Program-made: the position numbers and the translations under genes | Part shown: in pieces, positions 55,939 through 64,000 of the stretch | Position numbering within the stretch: the stretch's first letter is position 1 | How the letters are laid out: every line of letters starts with the position of its first letter | NCBI RefSeq assembly: GCF_002564005.1 | Contig: NZ_PDJG01000001.1 | Location: forward strand, 2,170,001 to 2,234,000 | Source: Sanguibacter antarcticus | GTDB lineage: Bacteria; Actinomycetota; Actinomycetes; Actinomycetales; Cellulomonadaceae | Direction of reading: 5' to 3' | DNA length: 64,000 nucleotides | Notes under the pieces: generated by a model | The model's input: the letters and a program-made list of their open reading frames with translations, nothing else | Database searches by the model: none | Told to the model about the DNA's origin: nothing

Positions 55939-55987
55939 CCTCGGATAGTGCTACTGTCTAGTCAATAGATAGCGGCACTATCCGAGG
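55939..55987. promoter_or_regulatory. 49-bp dyad upstream of the MFS gene
   Basis: A perfect 13-bp inverted repeat (55939-55951 with 55975-55987) encloses a second, 6-of-7 inverted repeat (CTGTCTA / TAGATAG). The right arm ends 8 bp before the GTG start and includes the GAGG ribosome-binding site. It may be a double operator for a TetR-type repressor, or an RNA hairpin hiding the translation start. Confidence 0.6.
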
Positions 55988-55995
55988 ATGATCCC

Positions 55996-57444
55996 GTGCG
56001 CGAGACCCGCTCCCCACAGCCACCCAGAGGACTTGTCTTCGCGTGCGTCGCTGCGTCGCTGCCGATGTTCATGGCCGCCCTGGACAACCTCGTGATGACC
56101 TTTGCGCTGCCGGTCATCAAGGAAGACCTGGGCGCGAGCGTGGAGCAGCTGCAATGGTTCGTCAACGCGTACTCCATCGCGTTCGCGACCCTCATACTGC
56201 CGCTCGCCGCCCTTGGCGACCGGCTCGGCCGGCGCACGATCTTCTTCGCCGGCGTCGTGGTGTTCACCGCTGCGTCAGCCCTGGCCGCGACCGCGACCAC
56301 AGCGGAGCTGCTCATCATCGCGCGAGCCGTCCAGGGGATCGGTGCCGCGGCGATCGTCCCGCTGTCGCTGACGATCGTCTCTGCTGCGGCGTCGGCTCGC
56401 GTGCGACCGATCGCCATCGGGGTCTGGGGCGGGGTGAATGGGCTCGGCATCGCCGTCGGGCCGATCATCGGTGGCGCCGTCGTCGAGGGTTTCGCATGGC
56501 CGGGCATCTTCTGGCTCAACGTTCCCATCGGCATCCTCACACTCGCGCTCATTCCGTTCGCGGTGCCTGCGTCATGGGGGCGGCGTCTTCCGTTCGACAC
56601 CACAGGTTCACTCCTCGCGGTAGCGTTCGTCCTCCCGCTCATCTGGGCCATCGTCGAGGGTGAAGACCGGGGTTGGGCCAGTGGTCTCATCGTGGGCGCG
56701 CTGACATTGTCCGCGGTGGCGCTCACCGCGTTCCTCGTGCACGAGCGCCGGAGCGCTGCTGCGTTCCTACCGCTGAACTTCTTCCGCGAGCGGCCGTTCA
56801 CGCTCGCGAACCTCGCTGGGCTGCTCTTCTCCGCTGGAGTCTTCGGCGCGATCTTCCTGCTCAGCCAGTACCTGCAGGTGGGTATGGGGTACGGCGCGCT
56901 CGAGGCCGGCCTCCGGGCCGCGCCCTGGACCTTCGCACCGATGATCGCTGCCCCCCTGAGCGGTTTCGTCGTGCGGCGGATCGGTACCGGCCCAGTGATC
57001 GTCACCGCGCTGGCTCTGCAGACGATCGCCATCGCGTGGATCGCGCTCGCGTCCAGCGCCACCACCGAGTACAGGGACGTCGTCGTCCCGATGCTCCTCG
57101 CCGGGATCGGGATGGGCCTGACGCTCGCTCCGCTCGCCAACGCTGTCCTCATCGGACGGACTGAAGAGGAGCACGGCATCGCCGCGAGCGTCAACAGCAC
57201 TCTGCGACAGCTCGGCATCGCGATCGGCATCGCGCTCGTGACGGCTCTGTTCCTCCGGCACGGCGACTACCTGCCCGGTCAGCCGTTCATCGACGGGATG
57301 AAGCCGGCGCTCATCGCCTGCGTCGCCATCACAGGCTGCGCGACGATCGCCGCGCTGGGGTTGCTCCGGCTGCCCTCTACGCCCAGCACGGTCAGTCCGA
57401 TACAACCACCGACCCCTGTCGTAACAACACCTTCGGAGGATTGA
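55996..57444 (+). CDS. MFS drug-efflux transporter (DHA2/EmrB-QacA type)
   Basis: 482 aa, about 14 hydrophobic helices. Family features include ALDNLVMTFALPVI in helix 1, GDRLGRRTIFF loop motif A and GVWGGVNGLGIAVGPIIGG motif C of drug/H+ antiporters. GTG start 8 nt after GAGG. Substrate cannot be predicted. Expression is probably controlled through the dyad upstream; no TetR gene is adjacent. Confidence 0.9.
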   Translation: MRETRSPQPPRGLVFACVAASLPMFMAALDNLVMTFALPVIKEDLGASVEQLQWFVNAYSIAFATLILPLAALGDRLGRRTIFFAGVVVFTAASALAATATTAELLIIARAVQGIGAAAIVPLSLTIVSAAASARVRPIAIGVWGGVNGLGIAVGPIIGGAVVEGFAWPGIFWLNVPIGILTLALIPFAVPASWGRRLPFDTTGSLLAVAFVLPLIWAIVEGEDRGWASGLIVGALTLSAVALTAFLVHERRSAAAFLPLNFFRERPFTLANLAGLLFSAGVFGAIFLLSQYLQVGMGYGALEAGLRAAPWTFAPMIAAPLSGFVVRRIGTGPVIVTALALQTIAIAWIALASSATTEYRDVVVPMLLAGIGMGLTLAPLANAVLIGRTEEEHGIAASVNSTLRQLGIAIGIALVTALFLRHGDYLPGQPFIDGMKPALIACVAITGCATIAALGLLRLPSTPSTVSPIQPPTPVVTTPSED

Positions 57445-57448
57445 AACG

Positions 57449-57895
57449 ATGCCTACGATCCCATGGCGAGGCGGCCCCGACGCCCGAACAGAGGGTGCTC
57501 AGATCACCGTTATGGCCTCGCGGTTCGAGCTTCAGAACGCACGGGCGGTCCCCTCGTTCTTCGTCGCCTCCATCACCGCATGGTGGCAGTCGCTCCACGC
57601 CGAGGGGTGCGTGGGGGTGTCCTTGCAGGCGCGCCCCCTGGCTCGCGAGTTCTGGACAGTGTCCGCCTGGACCTCCAAGGAGGCGCTGTACAGCTACGCC
57701 CGCACGGCACCGCACACTGGTTCAGCTCGACGTCAGACCGCTGGCATGAAGTCGAGCGCCTTCGTCTTCTGGGAGGTACGCGGGAGCGCCCTCCCGGTGA
57801 GCTGGACCGAGGCCAAGCGCAAGGTCCGCGAGCAGGTGGCGCGCCAGCGTGCAGCGTCCGACGAGCGGGGTGGCGGACCGGAGCGGACCACGTAG
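57449..57895 (+). CDS. DUF3291-like protein
   Basis: 148 aa, resembling DUF3291 (dimeric alpha-beta barrel, antibiotic-monooxygenase-like fold): VMASRFELQNARAVPSFF, FWTVSAWTSKEALYSY and FVFWEVRGSALPVSW. CGGAGG ribosome-binding site; only 4 bp after the MFS stop, so co-transcribed. A role in handling the exported compound is possible but unproven. Confidence 0.75.
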   Translation: MPTIPWRGGPDARTEGAQITVMASRFELQNARAVPSFFVASITAWWQSLHAEGCVGVSLQARPLAREFWTVSAWTSKEALYSYARTAPHTGSARRQTAGMKSSAFVFWEVRGSALPVSWTEAKRKVREQVARQRAASDERGGGPERTT

Positions 57896-57927
57896 CACCA
57901 GTATCCCTGAGGCGCTCCCGGTGCCAC

Positions 57928-57971
57928 CGACAGCCCCCGGTCGTCCGGCATCGGACGACCGGGGGCTGTCG
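57928..57971 (+). terminator. Terminator after the MFS-DUF3291 operon
   Basis: Perfect 20-bp stem (57928-57947 with 57952-57971) and a GCAT loop, 32 bp after the stop. Confidence 0.85.
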
Positions 57972-58097
57972 CTAAGATGGTTGACCCGGCCTCTGCACCG
58001 CACCGGCACGAGCGCGGTCTCCTCGATGCGTCACGAAGGATGCTTGCAGCGAAGCATCGCCCGGGTAGCGAGCGACGTAGAACCGGAAGGAACTTTG

Positions 58098-58781
58098 ATG
58101 CTCATCTCTGAGCTCAGTGCTGCGAGCGGCGTGAGCACCCACCTGATCAAATTTTATCTGCGCGAGGGCCTCCTCCGGCAGGGCCACCTGACGTCCCGGA
58201 CACGGGCTGAGTACAGCGACGATCACCTCCGCGAGCTCGTTCTCATCCGCGCTCTGGTTGACCTGCGAGGGTTGCCGGTCCAGGCGGTGGGCGAGATCCT
58301 GGCTGCGCTCCGGCTGCCCGCGACGAACTTCCACTACCTCCTGGGCTACCTCGTCGGCTCGCTCGACGAGCCTGCACCGCCCGCAGAGCCGTCCGAACCA
58401 ACGGGAGCAGACGACGAGGACTCCACCGCCGCCCGGCGAACGCTCGACGAGGCCGTCGCCGCGATGGGATGGCACGTCCACCCCGGCACGAAGGCCATGC
58501 GGTCTGCCGAGGCCAGCCTCGACGCCCTGCGCCGGTACGGAATCCCCCTCGACGTCACCGACCTGCTGCAGTACGCGCAAGCGGCCGACACGATCGCGCA
58601 GGCTGACTTCGCCCACCTCAGCACTCTCGCGTCCCGGCAGGAGATGTTTGAGCACGCCCTCATCCGGACGTTCCTGCTCGACACGACGGTGCTCGCCATG
58701 CGGCGTCTCGCACAGGAACACCTCAGCGGACAGCACTTCAGCGGCGAGGACACTGACCCAGCAGGCACTCCTCAGCCTTGA
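58098..58781 (+). CDS. MerR-family transcriptional regulator
   Basis: 227 aa. N-terminal MerR HTH: MLISELSAASGVSTHLIKFY and LREGLLRQGHLTSRTRAEYS, then a variable Ala/Glu-rich effector domain with no Cys metal site. ATG 58098 with a GGAAGG site. It follows the efflux operon on the same strand; regulation of that operon is possible though MerR genes more often lie divergently. Confidence 0.85.
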   Translation: MLISELSAASGVSTHLIKFYLREGLLRQGHLTSRTRAEYSDDHLRELVLIRALVDLRGLPVQAVGEILAALRLPATNFHYLLGYLVGSLDEPAPPAEPSEPTGADDEDSTAARRTLDEAVAAMGWHVHPGTKAMRSAEASLDALRRYGIPLDVTDLLQYAQAADTIAQADFAHLSTLASRQEMFEHALIRTFLLDTTVLAMRRLAQEHLSGQHFSGEDTDPAGTPQP

Positions 58782-58813
58782 CCCCTGCCGTGAAGGCGGA
58801 CTCATACCAAAGG

Positions 58814-59228
58814 AGCAGAGCGCGGGGCAGCCGACCAGCTGTGGGTGAACGGCCTGGCCTACGTCTCGACGTGGACGGGCGCTGCCTACGCCGGCTTCAT
58901 CAGCGAGGCCTGCGCCCGCACGATCGTGGGCTGTCGAGCCGTGCCGACGATGCGGACCGAGACCGTGGACGCCGATGGTCGGCTCACCTCGATTCACTCC
59001 GGGGAACAGCTGGCCGAGAGCGTGAACAGCTCCTGCAAGGCCGAGCTCATCCGTGGACCGACCCTCCAACAGCCCAGGAAGACGGCCGAGGAGGTCGAGC
59101 TCTCGACCGTCTGCTGGCACAACCACAGATGCCTGCACCGCTACCTCGACGATGTCCCTCCGGCGGGGTTCGGGCAGTCCTTCTCTGCTGACCAGACCGA
59201 CCATCACCAGGTCGTTGAAATCTACTAA
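58814..59228 (+). pseudogene. IS3-family transposase remnant
   Basis: A C-terminal transposase (rve, DDE) fragment. WVNGLAYVSTWTGAAYAGF and IVGCRAVPTMRTE match the first catalytic region. It then skips the central part and resumes at ESVNSSCKAELI and ELSTVCWHNHRCLHRYLDDVPP, the end of an IS3-type enzyme. The N-terminus, the middle Asp region and several conserved residues are missing or changed, so it is inactive. Confidence 0.75.
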
Positions 59229-59325
59229 CTCACCTCTTCATCAGGCTCAGGGCGATTTGCACCTCATTGCTGCTGCTCGTGGTACAGTTTGCGACTATAT
59301 TCTCACCTTTCAGGAGTATCCATCC

Positions 59326-60108
59326 GTGAAGATATTCACGCTGCGCAACGCGCTTCGCCTGATCCTCCTGATGCTTTCGGTCTATGGATTCTGGGTCTTT
59401 CTCCAGCCCGTGATCATCTCCGGAATCATCAACATCGGAAACATCGTCGGCATGGGCTTCTCTGCCCTTCTGGCCGTCGTCGTCCTCTTCTCGTCGAGAG
59501 CCTCCCGCTTCCTGTCCGCCCGCATGAAGCAGCGCCGCGGAAAGATCACCATCGTCTCGGCTGCCGCTCTCCTCGGTTGTGGCGCCCTCTGGTGCGGCGT
59601 GCTCTCCGTGCTCATGGCGACCGCCATGATCACTCAGCCCGAGTCGCCCACCACCGTGATCGTCCTCGGCTGCCGCGTGAACGGCGACACGCCGAGTGCG
59701 TCTCTCCTCCGTCGAGTCGATACTGCCGCGGACTATCTCCTGGCGAATCCTTCTGTGCAGGTGATCGTCTCCGGCGGCCAGGGCGCCCACGAATGGATCA
59801 GCGAAGCGGAAGCGATGAAGCGCGTCCTGGTGCAGAGAGGCGTCTCTGAGGACCGCATCCTGATGGAGGATCGTTCGACCTCCACGCTCGAGAACCTCAC
59901 GTTCTCCCAAGAGATGCTTGCTGAAAACGGTTTGAGCACATCGGTCGTCGTCGTCAGCGAGGGCTACCACATGTACCGGGCGCTGTCCTTCGCCGAGCGC
60001 ATCGGACTTGACGCCGAGGGGCTTGCCGCGCCGACCGTCCCATGGATTCTTCCGACGTCGTGGGTCCGCGAATGGTTCGGCATCACGCTCGACACCATTC
60101 GGAGATAA
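59326..60108 (+). CDS. YdcF/SanA-like membrane protein (DUF218)
   Basis: 260 aa. Three hydrophobic helices near residues 8-28, 32-52 and 70-96 precede a DUF218 domain: TVIVLGCRVNGDTPSASLLRRV, VIVSGGQGAHEWISEAEAM, EDRSTSTLENLTFSQ and VVSEGYHMYRA. Family members act in the cell envelope; enzymatic role uncertain. GTG start, AGGAG site 9 nt upstream, and a TATATT -10-like box at 59296. Lower GC than neighbours suggests recent acquisition. Confidence 0.85.
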   Translation: MKIFTLRNALRLILLMLSVYGFWVFLQPVIISGIINIGNIVGMGFSALLAVVVLFSSRASRFLSARMKQRRGKITIVSAAALLGCGALWCGVLSVLMATAMITQPESPTTVIVLGCRVNGDTPSASLLRRVDTAADYLLANPSVQVIVSGGQGAHEWISEAEAMKRVLVQRGVSEDRILMEDRSTSTLENLTFSQEMLAENGLSTSVVVVSEGYHMYRALSFAERIGLDAEGLAAPTVPWILPTSWVREWFGITLDTIRR

Positions 60109-60200
60109 GCGAGGTCCTTGACGGGATTCTCTGCGCACAGGAACTTCACCGGGATCTTCGGCTTCGTCATGTGGTTGCTGCGGGAGGAGTGTGGGCATGC

Positions 60201-60524
60201 CTATTGCCACGCCTGGAGCAGGTCATCGGCGGTCAACACCTGCGCCAGCCGGCCGTCGGCCACGACGCCCGCGGGGCACACCGCCACCAGTAGCGCGCTC
60301 GACCCGAGGGCGCGGATCGTCGTGGCATCCGTGGCATCCGTGGCACCCTTGGTGAGGTCGACCGTCGTAACCTTGCTGTCAGGGCGCCACCTGATCGTCC
60401 CAACGAACGCGTGCTGGTCGGCGGGAGTCGAGTCCCGCAGAGTGGTGCAGTACGGTGGCTTGCCACGTCGTAGACGTGGGTGCGGTCGCCGCGATTCTCC
60501 TTCGAGAAGCTCTCTTCTTCTCAC
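60201..60524 (-). CDS. Hypothetical protein or fragment
   Basis: 107-codon frame. The C-terminal half (VDLTKGATDATDATTIRALG then SSALLVAVCPAGVVADGRLA) looks protein-like; the N-terminal 30 residues are Arg-rich. No family recognised. It contains a 9-bp tandem repeat and lies in a patchwork region, so it may be a broken gene. Confidence 0.35.
   Translation of the reverse strand: MRRRELLEGESRRPHPRLRRGKPPYCTTLRDSTPADQHAFVGTIRWRPDSKVTTVDLTKGATDATDATTIRALGSSALLVAVCPAGVVADGRLAQVLTADDLLQAWQ
60322..60348. repeat. Three copies of a 9-bp repeat
   Basis: GTGGCATCC at 60322 and 60331, then GTGGCACCC at 60340; in frame with the hypothetical gene, encoding repeated GATDAT-like residues. Confidence 0.75.
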
Positions 60525-60770
60525 TCAAAGGCACGTCTCACGATGACCGCACCACATCTTGTCGACCCTGCTGACCTGCTTGGCGACGTCCTGGCCAAGG
60601 CGTCCGCTGATCTGATGTGTCACGCCGGCGCACTGCTCGGCGGCGTCGGCCTTGAGCTGCTCGACCTGCCCGGTCAGCCGCGCGACCTCCTCGGTGAGCA
60701 GGTGGGAAGCGTGAGCCGCGTCATCGGCCTGGCTCGCTAGTCCGTCGGCCTCTGCCCAAGCCTCCTTGAC
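60525..60770 (-). pseudogene. Coiled-coil protein fragment
   Basis: The last 80 or so codons before the stop at 60525 have high third-position GC and read EEVARLTGQVEQLKADAAEQ, a coiled-coil-like segment. Upstream of about 60770 the frame turns into Ser/Arg-rich sequence, so the N-terminus is missing. Might derive from a plasmid or phage DNA-binding protein; not identified. Confidence 0.35.
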
Positions 60771-61030
60771 CGACGCGCGCGGCCGCGTGCGAACCCTGGC
60801 CGCCGACCGGGCGCTGTGGCACCTGATGCGCGCCGTGGCCTCGCGCGATGACGGGCTCCAGGATGTCGTCGTGGAGAGTCGGCACGTGGCGGACGAGAAC
60901 TTGGCGCTGCTGCCGGGTGCTCTGCATTTGGCGCGTGAGCTCGACGACGACCGCGAGGCCACGGGCGGGGAGGCGATCAGCACCCGCCTCGTCGGTGAGA
61001 TCGCGGCCGACGGTAGCGGCTGGTCTCGTG
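60770..61030 (+). pseudogene. Coding-like fragment of unknown origin
   Basis: About 85 plus-strand codons with high third-position GC and balanced composition (ALWHLMRAVASRDDGLQDVV, GALHLARELDDDREATGGEA) but no good start or end. It abuts the minus-strand coiled-coil fragment head to head, suggesting rearranged remnants beside the insertion sequence. Confidence 0.3.
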
Positions 61031-61108
61031 CTCGACGCGTGGGACCAGGCCGATGGGGCTTGCCCCCTCCACGCACGCGTCACCAACGTCATGACACACA
61101 ACCGCTAG

Positions 61109-62794
61109 CCTCGGGCTTTCATGGCGGGGTGGGTCTCAGTAGGTGTCATGACGCAAGAAAGTGCTCCTGACCTGGAAGAATACGGTTTGTTGAGGACCGA
61201 TTCTGACTAGTTCGAGGAGCACCTTCAAGGTGAAGACTACCGTCGCGTATCCCCGTCTGAACATCGTCACGTCGGCGACGTCCGCGGTTGGTCAGGCTGG
61301 TGGGGTGCTGTTGACCGAGACGGTCCGGGCGACGGGTCTGGATCGGGCGTTGTCGACGGGCTTGGCGCGGTGGCGTAAGCCGACGGCGTTCCACGACCCG
61401 GGCAAGGTGATCGTGGACCTGGCGGTCGCCCTGGCGTTGGGTGGGGACGCGTTGGCGGACGTCGCGGTGCTGCGCGCCGAGCCCGGTGTCTATGGCGCGG
61501 TCGCCTCGGATCCGACGGTTTCGCGCACGATCGCGGCGTTGGCCGCTGATGCCCCGGCAGCGTTGGCGGCGATCAACACCGCCCGAGCTGCGGCCCGTTC
61601 GGCGGCCTGGCGCCTGGCTGGTGAGCGCGCCCCCGACGCGGGCGCCAGCGCGGTGGACCCTCTGGTCATCGACCTCGACGCGACGCTGGTCACGGCGCAT
61701 TCGGAGAAGGAGAACGCGGCGCCGACGTTCAAGCGCGGGTTCGGGTTCCATCCCCTGTGCGCGTTCGTCGACCACGGCGGCGCCGGGACCGGGGAACCGC
61801 TGGCGATCATGCTGCGGCCGGGCAATGCCGGGTCGAACACCGCCGCCGATCACATCGCGGTTCTCCGAGATGCTCTGGCTCAGCTCCCTGGTCATGGCGG
61901 GCGGACGCGGGGCAGTAAGAAGATCCTGGTCCGCACCGACGGCGCAGGCGGAACCAAAACCCTCATCGAATGGCTCACGACCCACCGCCTGGGCTACTCG
62001 GTCGGGTTCACGCTGCCTGGCAACACCCCCGACCTGCTGGCCCGCATCCCCGAGACCGTCTGGGCCCCGGCCCTGGACGCTCACGACGAGGTCCGTGACG
62101 GCGCCTGGATCGCTGAGCTCACCGACCTGATGGACCTGACCGCCTGGCCGGCAGGCATGCGCGTCATCGTTCGCAAGGAACGACCCCACCCCGGGGCCCA
62201 GCTGCGCTTCGAGGACGTTGACGGGATGCGCATCACCGCGTTCGTGACGAACACGCCCGCCGGTCAGCTCGCTGACCTCGAGCTGCGCCACCGCCGCCGC
62301 GCCAGATGTGAAGACCGCATCCGCATCGCCAAGGACACCGGTCTGCGCAACCTCCCCCTCAAGGCCTTCGCCCAGAATCAGATCTGGTGCGCGATCGTCG
62401 CCCTCGCCAATGACCTCCTGGCCTGGATGGGCATGCTCGCCCTCACCGACCACCAGGCCCGCCGCTGGGAACCCAAACGCCTGCGCCTACGCCTGTTCAC
62501 CATCCCCGCCGTCATCGCCCGCACCGGCCGGCGCACCTGGCTCCGCCTCTCCAACCGAGCGCCCTGGGCAGCGCTGGCCGCTCAAGCAGTCCAAGCCCTG
62601 CGAGCCCGACCCGCACCCGGCTGAGCGCCAGCACACCCTTGACTCAACGACCCCCGCGCGACCACCCGGACCTGGAACCGGCGCCCAACCCGACGACACG
62701 GGACCATCTGTCATACCCACAAGGCAGAATCACACCCGAGCAGGCGCCCTGACGCCCAAACGACCCACCTCATGAGCCCGATGAAAGATCGAGG
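61109..62794 (+). mobile_element. IS1380-family insertion sequence, copy 1 (complete)
   Basis: 1686 bp carrying one transposase. Ends are imperfect inverted repeats: left CCTCGGGCTTTCAT (61109-61122) against right, read inward, CCTCGATCTTTCAT (62794-62781), 12 of 14 matching. It is flanked by CTAG on both sides (61105-61108 and 62795-62798), consistent with a 4-bp target duplication. Confidence 0.88.
61230..62624 (+). CDS. IS1380-family transposase
   Basis: 464-aa DDE transposase. Diagnostic blocks: TVSRTIAALAADAPAAL, VIDLDATLVTAHSEKENAAP with the first catalytic Asp, RPGNAGSNTAADHI, VRTDGAGGTKTLIEWL with the second Asp, and the RIRIAKDTGLRNLPLKAFAQ region with the final acidic site, then ANDLLAWMGMLAL. 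GTG start with GAGGAG 11 nt upstream. Intact, so probably active. Confidence 0.93.
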   Translation: MKTTVAYPRLNIVTSATSAVGQAGGVLLTETVRATGLDRALSTGLARWRKPTAFHDPGKVIVDLAVALALGGDALADVAVLRAEPGVYGAVASDPTVSRTIAALAADAPAALAAINTARAAARSAAWRLAGERAPDAGASAVDPLVIDLDATLVTAHSEKENAAPTFKRGFGFHPLCAFVDHGGAGTGEPLAIMLRPGNAGSNTAADHIAVLRDALAQLPGHGGRTRGSKKILVRTDGAGGTKTLIEWLTTHRLGYSVGFTLPGNTPDLLARIPETVWAPALDAHDEVRDGAWIAELTDLMDLTAWPAGMRVIVRKERPHPGAQLRFEDVDGMRITAFVTNTPAGQLADLELRHRRRARCEDRIRIAKDTGLRNLPLKAFAQNQIWCAIVALANDLLAWMGMLALTDHQARRWEPKRLRLRLFTIPAVIARTGRRTWLRLSNRAPWAALAAQAVQALRARPAPG

Positions 62795-62798
62795 CTAG

Positions 62799-64000
62799 CC
62801 TCGGGCTTTCATGGCGGGGTGGGTCTCAGTAGGTGTCATGACGCAAGAAAGTGCTCCTGACCTGGAAGAATACGGTTTGTTGAGGACCGATTCTGACTAG
62901 TTCGAGGAGCACCTTCAAGGTGAAGACTACCGTCGCGTATCCCCGTCTGAACATCGTCACGTCGGCGACGTCCGCGGTTGGTCAGGCTGGTGGGGTGCTG
63001 TTGACCGAGACGGTCCGGGCGACGGGTCTGGATCGGGCGTTGTCGACGGGCTTGGCGCGGTGGCGTAAGCCGACGGCGTTCCACGACCCGGGCAAGGTGA
63101 TCGTGGACCTGGCGGTCGCCCTGGCGTTGGGTGGGGACGCGTTGGCGGACGTCGCGGTGCTGCGCGCCGAGCCCGGTGTCTATGGCGCGGTCGCCTCGGA
63201 TCCGACGGTTTCGCGCACGATCGCGGCGTTGGCCGCTGATGCCCCGGCAGCGTTGGCGGCGATCAACACCGCCCGAGCTGCGGCCCGTTCGGCGGCCTGG
63301 CGCCTGGCTGGTGAGCGCGCCCCCGACGCGGGCGCCAGCGCGGTGGACCCTCTGGTCATCGACCTCGACGCGACGCTGGTCACGGCGCATTCGGAGAAGG
63401 AGAACGCGGCGCCGACGTTCAAGCGCGGGTTCGGGTTCCATCCCCTGTGCGCGTTCGTCGACCACGGCGGCGCCGGGACCGGGGAACCGCTGGCGATCAT
63501 GCTGCGGCCGGGCAATGCCGGGTCGAACACCGCCGCCGATCACATCGCGGTTCTCCGAGATGCTCTGGCTCAGCTCCCTGGTCATGGCGGGCGGACGCGG
63601 GGCAGTAAGAAGATCCTGGTCCGCACCGACGGCGCAGGCGGAACCAAAACCCTCATCGAATGGCTCACGACCCACCGCCTGGGCTACTCGGTCGGGTTCA
63701 CGCTGCCTGGCAACACCCCCGACCTGCTGGCCCGCATCCCCGAGACCGTCTGGGCCCCGGCCCTGGACGCTCACGACGAGGTCCGTGACGGCGCCTGGAT
63801 CGCTGAGCTCACCGACCTGATGGACCTGACCGCCTGGCCGGCAGGCATGCGCGTCATCGTTCGCAAGGAACGACCCCACCCCGGGGCCCAGCTGCGCTTC
63901 GAGGACGTTGACGGGATGCGCATCACCGCGTTCGTGACGAACACGCCCGCCGGTCAGCTCGCTGACCTCGAGCTGCGCCACCGCCGCCGCGCCAGATGTG
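62799..64000 (+). mobile_element. IS1380-family insertion sequence, copy 2 (cut by right edge)
   Basis: Begins exactly 1690 bp after copy 1 and appears identical base for base over the 1202 bp present. The gap between copies is the 4 bp CTAG only. The right end is outside the window. Confidence 0.88.
62920..64000 (+). CDS. IS1380-family transposase, copy 2 (partial)
   Basis: First 360 codons of the same transposase as copy 1, with the same GTG start and no difference that I can see. Truncated only by the window edge. Confidence 0.92.
   Translation, partial: MKTTVAYPRLNIVTSATSAVGQAGGVLLTETVRATGLDRALSTGLARWRKPTAFHDPGKVIVDLAVALALGGDALADVAVLRAEPGVYGAVASDPTVSRTIAALAADAPAALAAINTARAAARSAAWRLAGERAPDAGASAVDPLVIDLDATLVTAHSEKENAAPTFKRGFGFHPLCAFVDHGGAGTGEPLAIMLRPGNAGSNTAADHIAVLRDALAQLPGHGGRTRGSKKILVRTDGAGGTKTLIEWLTTHRLGYSVGFTLPGNTPDLLARIPETVWAPALDAHDEVRDGAWIAELTDLMDLTAWPAGMRVIVRKERPHPGAQLRFEDVDGMRITAFVTNTPAGQLADLELRHRRRARC

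Overview
The window is a high-GC actinobacterial chromosome segment. Gene content and protein style point to the order Micrococcales, in the Cellulomonadaceae/Sanguibacter neighbourhood: a secreted CBM2-GH6 cellulase, menaquinone-only respiration, a ChvE-type monosaccharide transporter, araBDA, many GTG starts and many leaderless genes. The genus is an inference.

Region 1 (1-9245, minus strand) is a respiratory operon. A geranylgeranyl-reductase-family flavoprotein is followed by nuoA-nuoG. Most junctions are ATGA, GTGA or TGATG overlaps, and nuoG runs off the left edge. Its upstream region carries a near-consensus Rex operator, and the rex gene itself lies at 30616-31266. Region 2 (9603-10982) is a secreted GH6 cellulase between this operon and menG, with a LacI-type palindrome upstream.

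Region 3 (11119-29226) holds menaquinone and cytochrome c maturation genes: menG, menF, menD, menC, menB, menE and menA, interleaved with an HtrA-like protease, a TetR regulator co-oriented with menCD, and small membrane proteins. It ends with ccsB-resB-ccdA-tlpA and a histidine phosphatase. With region 1 this is one respiratory neighbourhood: quinone synthesis, quinone side-chain reduction, complex I and cytochrome c assembly.

Region 4 (29280-41509) is mixed housekeeping: MarR/YceI, glutaredoxin-Rex, a HAD phosphatase, a YihY membrane protein, the bS22-like ribosomal microprotein with an HTH protein, AcuC, an ABC exporter-like pair, a LacI regulator and the TrkH/TrkA potassium system. Region 5 (41535-51855) is pentose use: a ChvE-GguA-GguB transporter operon and an araB-araD-araA operon. 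The ara operon has a perfect palindromic operator in its promoter, and a LacI regulator co-transcribed with a membrane protein lies just upstream.

Region 6 (52082-55604) carries a tandem universal stress protein, radA and disA. Region 7 (55605-64000) is accessory: an MFS exporter behind a long dyad, a DUF3291 protein, a MerR regulator, an IS3-type transposase relic, a YdcF protein, a patchwork of coding fragments, and two tandem IS1380-family elements separated by exactly 4 bp (CTAG). The second element is cut by the right edge.

No CRISPR array, tRNA or rRNA was seen. I found no clearly novel multi-gene defence or biosynthetic system. The strongest unexpected signals are regulatory (Rex operator, leaderless promoter pairs, operators, hairpins) and the tandem IS.
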